From Myxococcales bacterium UBA1203 (lineage in GTDB: Bacteria > Myxococcota > Myxococcia > Myxococcales > UBA5297), in the NCBI GenBank assembly GCA_002309695.1, contig DBXV01000009.1:63066-89472 (forward strand): a stretch of DNA of 26,407 nt. Direction: 5' to 3'. Of this stretch, positions 21,449 through 26,407 are shown one piece after another. A program made the position numbers and the translations under genes. Within the stretch, counting starts at the first letter, position 1. Every line of letters starts with the position of its first letter. The notes under the pieces were generated by a model. That model was not told where the DNA came from. It was given only the letters and a program-made list of their open reading frames with translations, and did no database searches.

Positions 21449-23720
21449 TTATTCCGTCACAGCCGCGCCTTTGAGGCAGCGGACAGACATCCATGCCGCC
21501 TTCCCTGCGTCCTCCGTATAGGCCCCCGTAGTGGTCGTCATCGACTCTATGCGCATGATATAAGCATCATAAGTATCTATGGCCGTAGCCGACCAGAAAA
21601 AGGCTTCCGCGCCAAAATCCCAGAATTCATCACCGCCACCCTGATTCTCTCCTCCGCTGGCGGGCAAAGCGGCAAAGCCATAAAGGTCTCTGCCGCTGTT
21701 CCAGTTTTCATCCCGGAGATTATCGGAGCGCTGTCTGACATCATTGCCGACATAATCCAGCAGGCTTTCAAATTCAGCATTGGACGGCAGGTGCCAGCCG
21801 GCGGGGCATACCTTATTGGCATCATCCCAGTTATAGAGGCAGCCATAATGCGCAACAAATTCAGGATCGCCATTCGGCGCGGCCTGAGTATTGGCATGAC
21901 AGGAAACAGTGCTGCCATCTGCGGCCTTATTGCTGGCCATATTCTGCGCCATCCAGATCTGGCCGTTAATTTCGGTCGTTTTATAGCTGTTGCCGGCGGC
22001 GTCGGTCATATCCAGCGTCGTCGTGCAATTTGTGGCAATGTCCCAGCCCTCCGCGCATTCCTGACAATTCTCGCCGTCAAAATGGCCTGCGCAGACGCAT
22101 TTTTGCTGATTGCTGTCCCACACTTCATTTTCGCCGCACTTGGGCGATTTCAGGCAGCGCACCGACAGCCCTTTTTCTTTGACGAATCTGGGGGCGCCGG
22201 CAGAACTATTCTCGATGCCGAGCGCGTATGACATCGAATTGCTGCTTTCATTCTCCGTGCTGGACCAGAAATAGGCGCCCTCGCCGAATGCACTGAAATC
22301 AACGACCTCTTCAATGCGATAGCCCGCGGGCAGCGCGCCGAAGCCAAAATCATCCCCGCCCTGATTTGGATAATCCTTCCACGCATCACTATTGGCAATG
22401 AGCGCCAGAAAATCGGACGTGCTGGTGCGGTGCGCGTGCACATAATCCCTCAGGCTGCTGAATTCAGCATTGGACGGCAGGTGCCAGCCGGCGGGGCACA
22501 CTTTCTCGGCGTCCTCCCACGTATAGAGGCAGCCGTAATTCTTGATAAAATCAGGGTCGCCATAAGATTTTGTATTGGCATAACACGTCACCTCATCGCC
22601 CTGATATGCCATATTCTGCGCCATCCAGATTTGGCTTCCGATGCCAACTGTCAGATAGCTCTTGCCCGCGGCGTCCGTCATGGGCGACGTTTTTTCGCAA
22701 TTCTGCGTAATATCCCAGCCGTCCAGGCATTCATCGCAATTCTCGCCGGTAAAACGGCCTTCGCAGACGCATTTGTGCTTGTCGCTGTCCCATTTGCTGT
22801 GTTCCCCGCATTCGGGAATTTTAATGCAGCGGACGGAATAGCCCATAACCTGCCCACCGTAACCCACCCCGGCGTAGCCCCTGGTCCCGGCGGAGACCCT
22901 GGTGCTGTTCAGCTGCAGCGTATAGGCCTTCGTATTATCGTTATCAAACTGCTCCGAAGACCAGAAAATAGCCTGCTCGCCGAAATCACTGTAATTGCCG
23001 CCGCCGAACCAGCCAGCGGGCAGGGCCGCAAAACCAAAATCATCGCCGCCGGTAATTGTCTCGGCGTCGTTATGTTTCCAGGACACTTTCGCGGCCAGAG
23101 CCTCGAAAACAGACGCGCTTGTTTTGTTTGCAGAAGCATACGCTAAAAGCGCATCAAATTCCTGTTTGCCCGGCAAATACCAGCCGGAGGGGCAGACTTT
23201 CTGCGCATCTTCAAAAGTATAAAGGCAGCCGTAATTTTTCGCGAAATCGGAATCGGCAGACTTCGCATTGCAGGTAACACTGTCATCCTGCCAGGCCATA
23301 TTCTCGGCCATCCAGACGCGCTTATCGATAGTGACGGTTTTATAGAGCTTGCCCGCCTTATCGAGCATATAGCCATCCACGATTTCAGCGCAGTTTTTGG
23401 CAATATCATAGCCTTCGTCGCACGACTTGCACTGTCCATTGCCATTCTTGCCGTCATCGCAGACGCCATGCTGACAGTTGCAGGGATCGCAATTCTCGCC
23501 GAAATGCCCCGCTTCACATTCTTCGACGCCCGCGTCCGTATCCGTCGGCTCGTCTTTTTTATCCGACCCGCCGCAGGCCGCCCCCGCAACCGCAAATGCA
23601 AATACTGAAATTAAAATAGAAATGGACTTGAAGAATTTGTGATGAATCGACTGGGAAACATTTATACTACATATACCCCCCCCCGCACACTTTTTCTGCC
23701 AACACGTCTGACTTTGTCAT
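21449..23720 (-). CDS. Phase-variable FISUMP-domain surface lipoprotein (frame interrupted at a G9 tract)
   Basis: The body holds three FISUMP domains (about 23365-22830, 22680-22150, 22010-21465), each with YGCLYTxxDAxKVCPxGWxLP, a GDDFGFAALPA-like core and a YSVRC(I/L)K-like end. They are joined by cysteine-rich EGF/laminin-like linkers (GENCDECLDGWDI). FISUMP domains are of unknown function and common in surface proteins of Fibrobacter and gut bacteria. Upstream of the body the frame encodes a lipoprotein signal (FFKSISILISVFAFAVAGAAC, Cys at 23573-23575), then an acidic spacer. No ATG, GTG or TTG precedes that signal in its own frame. The ATG at 23718-23720, with AGGAAGGG just upstream, reads MTKSDVLAEKVCGGG into the tract and then stops. 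Losing one G joins both frames. The first conventional in-frame start, GTG 23380, would omit the signal peptide. Confidence 0.8.
23546..23701. repeat. 156-bp 5' cassette, copy 1 (signal peptide and poly-G region)
   Basis: This segment aligns without any gap to 26252-26407, with about 11 differences by eye (~93% identity). It covers the poly-G tract, the signal peptide and lipobox. The coding sequence beyond is much more diverged. Confidence 0.88.
23676..23684. repeat. Poly-G tract (G9 on the coding strand), candidate phase-variation switch
   Basis: Nine C on the plus strand, nine G in the minus-strand gene. With nine, the SD/ATG frame reads GGG GGG GGG TAT ATG TAG and stops. With eight it reads GGG GGG GGT ATA TGT AGT and continues into the lipoprotein. 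With ten it stops at TAA a few codons later. Confidence 0.85.
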
Positions 23721-23735
23721 TGTCCCTTCCTCACT

Positions 23736-23760
23736 AAAAAAGCCGGAGAAATTTCCGGCT
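23736..23760 (-). terminator. Terminator-like hairpin in the leader of the first FISUMP gene
   Basis: On the minus strand AGCCGGA pairs with TCCGGCT (7 bp, loop AATTTC), followed by six T. The Shine-Dalgarno of the FISUMP gene begins a few bases after the T-run. It may be a leader attenuator or the end of another transcript. Confidence 0.65.
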
Positions 23761-23822
23761 GCTGGGTGAAATACAGCTGAAACAACTCGAACAACACGAC
23801 TGAACTGCGCAAAAAGCGATGG

Positions 23823-23852
23823 CAGATACAGGATGAAAAATGGGGAAGTCAA
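23823..23852 (-). promoter_or_regulatory. Possible promoter of the first FISUMP gene
   Basis: On the minus strand TTGACT (23852-23847) and TATCTG (23828-23823) are 18 nt apart. Transcription from near 23816 would give a ~96-nt leader that includes the hairpin at 23736-23760. The -10 is a weak match. Confidence 0.35.
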
Positions 23853-23899
23853 GGAGAAAATTGCATCCTCATCCCCCCGTTTTGTCCTCTTGACGAAAA

Positions 23900-24319
23900 G
23901 TGCATTATGATAACAATTCGATGCTCCGGCGCCTCGTGGGGGCATTGCGCAGGCGCGATGTTGATTCGGCTATGACGGAATTGCGCTCTTTTTTCAGTTC
24001 CATGCCCTACGACACGGAAAAGCAGGACGAAAATCATTATAAGACGATGTTTTATCTGATTTTCCGGCTGGCCACGGGGTTTTACGTGCGCACCGAGGAA
24101 CGGACGGCCAACGGCCGCACGGATGCCGTTCTGGAAACGCAGGATACAGTTTATTTATTTGAATTTAAGCTGCACGGGACGGCCAGGGACGCATTGGAGC
24201 AAATCAATTCCAAGGGATATATGATTCCCTACGAGGCAGGAAAGAAGCGAATTATCAAAATCGGCGCCGCCTTTGACGATGAATTGAGGACGCTGAAGGA
24301 GTGGGTGGTGGAGGGATAG
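23900..24319 (+). pseudogene. 5'-truncated DUF1703-type PD-(D/E)XK nuclease (AAA-ATPase-like family remnant)
   Basis: 139 codons matching only the C-terminal part of the AAA-ATPase-like/DUF1703 (PDDEXK_9) proteins, which are normally about 500 residues or more. The match starts at the usual linker (NNSMLRRLVGALRRRDVDSAM) and runs through FFSSMPYDTEKQDENHYKTMFYL, the nuclease strand RTEERTANGRTDAVLETQDTVYLFEFKL and GYMIPYEAGKKRIIKIGAAF to the family's usual end. The active-site elements (D in GRTDAVL, E-F-K) remain. A stop (TGA 23891-23893) lies just before the GTG at 23900, and the ATPase half is absent from all upstream frames I read. It could be expressed as a small nuclease, but a deletion remnant is more likely. 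A terminator copy follows. Confidence 0.8.
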
Positions 24320-24339
24320 AAGAATCCTTCCCCCAAAAA

Positions 24340-24365
24340 CAAACCAGCCCTCCCCCAATACATTG
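24340..24365. repeat. 26-bp direct repeat, copy 2 (terminator module)
   Basis: Identical to 21370-21395. It lies in the same relative place: after a plus-strand nuclease-type gene and before the end of a minus-strand FISUMP gene. Confidence 0.9.
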
Positions 24366-24388
24366 GTTTTACGTATCGGAGGAGGGCT
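24346..24388. terminator. Bidirectional terminator, second copy
   Basis: AGCCCTCC (24346-24353) pairs with GGAGGGCT (24381-24388), with an inner ATAC/GTAT pairing (24358-24361 with 24373-24376). GTTTTACT follows on the plus strand. The left arm is identical to the copy at 21376; the loop has diverged. Confidence 0.75.
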
Positions 24389-24421
24389 GTTTTACTCTAC
24401 TAATTTAATGTTTGATGATTC

Positions 24422-26407
24422 TTATTCCGCTGCAGGCGCCGCACCTTTCAGACACCGAACAGAAAATGCGTTTGTTTTTCCTTGGTTCCCCATTTTCGCC
24501 ACGCCGTCAGAGAGCCTCAGAATCCAGTAGCTTGTAATTGTCATGCTGCCAACAGTCTGAACAAAAGACGTTTTCGTCCAGAATGCAGCCTCCGCCTGAA
24601 ATTTGACAAAGTAGCTCTGGAGGTTCCGGTAGCCGGAGGGCAACGCAGAAAAGCCAAATTCATCGTTGCCAAAAACAGTCGCATCCGAAAGCCTCCACGA
24701 AACTGGAGCGGCGAGGGCCAGAAAGTCTGAATCGCTGGTCGTGCGTTCTGTGCTGACATAATTCAAAAGGGCTTCAAATTCGCCTTGTGTCGGCAGATGC
24801 CAGCCATCGGGACACACCTTCATTGCATCTTCCCAGGTATAGAGGCAGCCGTAGTGCTCGACGAAATCAGGATCGTCCGTGATATTGGCATAGCAGGTCA
24901 GCTCACTGCCGTCTGTCCCCACCGTGACATCCATGTTTTTGGTCATCCAAATCTGGCCGTTGATATTGGCGACGGCCATGTCGCAGTCCTCGCCGATAAA
25001 TCCAGTGTCGCATGTGCGGCAGTGCCCTGTATGAGGATTAAGCGTTCCGTTGACGCATTTGATTTCCTTGTCGCAGTCCTCGCCGGTAAATCCCTCCTCG
25101 CAGCTGCCTTCCTGGCAGTGGCCGGTTTCGGGATTGACGGTGCCATGCTCGCACACATCTGCGGGCTTCACGCAGCGCACGGAATACGCAATCTCTTTTT
25201 CCTGATCAGTAACTGCCGCGCTGCTTGGTTGTCCTCCATAGATCCACAGAGTCACGGCCTTCTCCTCTTGGCTGCTCGAATTGGCCGACCAGAAGAAAGC
25301 ATTGAGTCCGACGGAGTGGGACAGCGTGCCGCCGAATCCGGCTGCGGGCAGGGCGCCAAAGCCAAAATCATCTCCGCCCTGATTGGGATAATTCCTCCAG
25401 GCTTCGCTTTTGGCAATCAGGGCCAAAAAGACGGTGCCGCTCGTCTTGTTACCGTTTGCATAGGTCAGTAAATCCTGGAATTCCGCTTTGGTCGGCAGAT
25501 GCCATCCGGTCGGGCAGACAGTCTGCGCATCGGCCCACGTATAGAGACAGCCGTAATGCTCCATAAAATCAGAATCGGCATCCGCATTCACATTGCAGAC
25601 AACGCTTTCATCCTGCCAGGCCATATTCTCGGCCATCCACACCAGCCCGCCAATGCTCGTTGTTTTATATAAATTGCCGTCCGCATCAGTCATGGTCGGG
25701 ACATCGGCATATTCCGGCAGAGGCTCAGCACAGTTTTCGGCTATATCCCAGCCTTTTTTGCAGACAGCGCATTTGCCATTGCCGTTAATGCCAATGCTTG
25801 GCGTGCCGTTTTCGCAGTCAATTTCATTGCTTGCGCAGTTTTCGCCCCAATAGCCTTCTTCGCACTCCGTGCAAAGGCCGGTGCCCTCGATGCCGAGCGA
25901 AGGCGTGCCGTGCTCGGTGCAGGTCGGCACCTGATTGCAGCTCGGGCCCCAGTAATTGCCCTCGCAGACGTCGCAGTTTTCGCCGCTCCAGCCGGTGTTG
26001 GCATGGCAGGAAATACATGTGCCGTCGCCGGTCACGCCAAGGCTGGGCGTGCCCGCGATGCAGGTGACGGTTTTGCTCGCGCAGTTCTCGCCCCAATAGC
26101 CTTCGTCGCACGCGGAGCATTTGCCGTCGCCGTCTTTGCCGTCGTTGCAGGTGCCGTGCTCACACGTGCAGGGGTCACAATTTGCCCCAAAATGTCCGGC
26201 TTCGCACTGGTCAACACCAGCGTCCTCAATAATACCGGCGTCTGTATCGCTCGGCTTGTCCTTTTTATCCGACCCGCCGCAGGCGGCCCCCGCAACCGCA
26301 AATGCAAATACTGAAATTAAAATTGAAATGGACTTGAAGAATTTGTGATGAATCTTTTGGGAGGCATCTATACTACATATACCCCCCCCCGCACACTTTT
26401 TCAGCCA
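24422..26407 (-). CDS. Second FISUMP-domain lipoprotein with EGF-like repeats (start outside window; G9-interrupted frame)
   Basis: The body has two FISUMP domains (about 25695-25165 and 24970-24440), each with YGCLYTWxDAxxVCPxGWHLPT and YSVRCVK- or FSVRCLK-like ends. An N-terminal array of EGF/laminin-like cysteine-rich units (about 26210-25710) carries repeated CxxGYWGENC and GTPSLGxxGxGxC motifs, and two more units lie between the domains. The lipoprotein signal and lipobox (FAFAVAGAAC, Cys at 26279-26281) are nearly identical to the first copy. As there, the signal frame has no standard start, and a G9 tract at 26382-26390 separates it from the upstream frame, whose ATG lies outside the window. 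The first conventional in-frame codon, GTG 26035, would skip the signal. Surface lipoprotein; binding target unknown. Confidence 0.8.
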   Translation of the reverse strand, partial: WLKKCAGGGICSIDASQKIHHKFFKSISILISVFAFAVAGAACGGSDKKDKPSDTDAGIIEDAGVDQCEAGHFGANCDPCTCEHGTCNDGKDGDGKCSACDEGYWGENCASKTVTCIAGTPSLGVTGDGTCISCHANTGWSGENCDVCEGNYWGPSCNQVPTCTEHGTPSLGIEGTGLCTECEEGYWGENCASNEIDCENGTPSIGINGNGKCAVCKKGWDIAENCAEPLPEYADVPTMTDADGNLYKTTSIGGLVWMAENMAWQDESVVCNVNADADSDFMEHYGCLYTWADAQTVCPTGWHLPTKAEFQDLLTYANGNKTSGTVFLALIAKSEAWRNYPNQGGDDFGFGALPAAGFGGTLSHSVGLNAFFWSANSSSQEEKAVTLWIYGGQPSSAAVTDQEKEIAYSVRCVKPADVCEHGTVNPETGHCQEGSCEEGFTGEDCDKEIKCVNGTLNPHTGHCRTCDTGFIGEDCDMAVANINGQIWMTKNMDVTVGTDGSELTCYANITDDPDFVEHYGCLYTWEDAMKVCPDGWHLPTQGEFEALLNYVSTERTTSDSDFLALAAPVSWRLSDATVFGNDEFGFSALPSGYRNLQSYFVKFQAEAAFWTKTSFVQTVGSMTITSYWILRLSDGVAKMGNQGKTNAFSVRCLKGAAPAAE
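26252..26407. repeat. 156-bp 5' cassette, copy 2 (runs to the window edge)
   Basis: Aligns gap-free with 23546-23701 at a constant offset of 2706 bp, to the last base of the window. The repeat therefore probably continues beyond it. Confidence 0.88.
26382..26390. repeat. Poly-G tract (G9) of the second FISUMP gene
   Basis: Same length, position and frame relation as the tract at 23676-23684. With G8 the upstream frame would run on through ATA TGT AGT ATA GAT GCC into the lipoprotein; with G9 it stops at TAG. Confidence 0.82.

Noticed and set aside
23143..23601. 152-codon frame overlapping the first FISUMP gene
   Set aside because: It uses a different frame from the conserved FISUMP domains and is Arg/Met/Ala-rich shadow sequence, though it begins with an ATG inside the signal-peptide region.
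23676..23684. -1 ribosomal frameshift on the G9 tract as the way to reach the lipoprotein frame
   Set aside because: A -1 shift on G9 gives the G10-type frame, which stops at TAA. Only a +1 shift, or G8/G11 templates, reach the lipoprotein.
23887..23913. TTGACG...TATGAT as a plus-strand promoter for the DUF1703 remnant
   Set aside because: The spacer is only 10 nt, too short for sigma70.

Overview
The window looks like a chromosomal segment of a Gram-negative bacterium of the myxobacterial or 'deltaproteobacterial' type (Myxococcota, perhaps a gut-associated Bradymonadia relative). This assignment is an inference. It rests on an FHA protein with an AgmX/PglI-type C-terminal domain, a TIGR02266-style PilZ protein, a DUF4388 protein, and small envelope proteins resembling Myxococcus gliding (Glt/Cgl) components. 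FISUMP-domain lipoproteins and Rpn/DUF1703 nuclease genes, common in gut bacteria, add to it. No rRNA, tRNA, CRISPR array or classical IS element was seen.

Layout. 1-1.4 kb: the 3' end of a glycine-rich surface protein and an unknown membrane-anchored protein. 1.5-2.9 kb: mazG and rpsT. 3.0-13.5 kb: a long, tightly packed minus-strand run. In transcription order it encodes a three-helix membrane protein, MltG, MutL, a CglF/GltF-like protein, a GltG-like FHA/TonB-type protein, a CglE/GltH-like beta-barrel, a TPR protein, an aldolase-like unknown and RsmD. 13.7-18.1 kb: plus-strand genes for an NTF2-like lipoprotein, PilZ, a TPR/zinc-ribbon membrane protein and a DUF4388 protein. 18.15-20.1 kb: trpB2, preceded by a roughly 500-nt leader. 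The leader starts with a sigma70-like promoter and encodes a 32-residue peptide with a Trp-Leu-Trp run next to overlapping hairpins, a candidate attenuation leader.

20.1-26.4 kb is an AT-richer accessory region. It holds an Rpn-family PD-(D/E)XK gene and a 5'-truncated DUF1703-type nuclease remnant, each followed by a near-identical terminator hairpin and a convergent, minus-strand FISUMP lipoprotein gene. The most striking signal is at the start of both FISUMP genes. A G9 tract lies between the upstream reading frame and the lipoprotein signal peptide; in the first copy that frame begins with an excellent Shine-Dalgarno and ATG. As written (G9) translation stops just after the tract. Removing one G (G8), or adding two (G11), opens one continuous frame through the lipobox into the whole protein. 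The two genes also share a 156-bp 5' cassette (93% identical by eye) while their bodies differ. This suggests a phase-variable family of surface lipoproteins.

All calls come from reading the sequence. No database search, folding program or alignment program was run.
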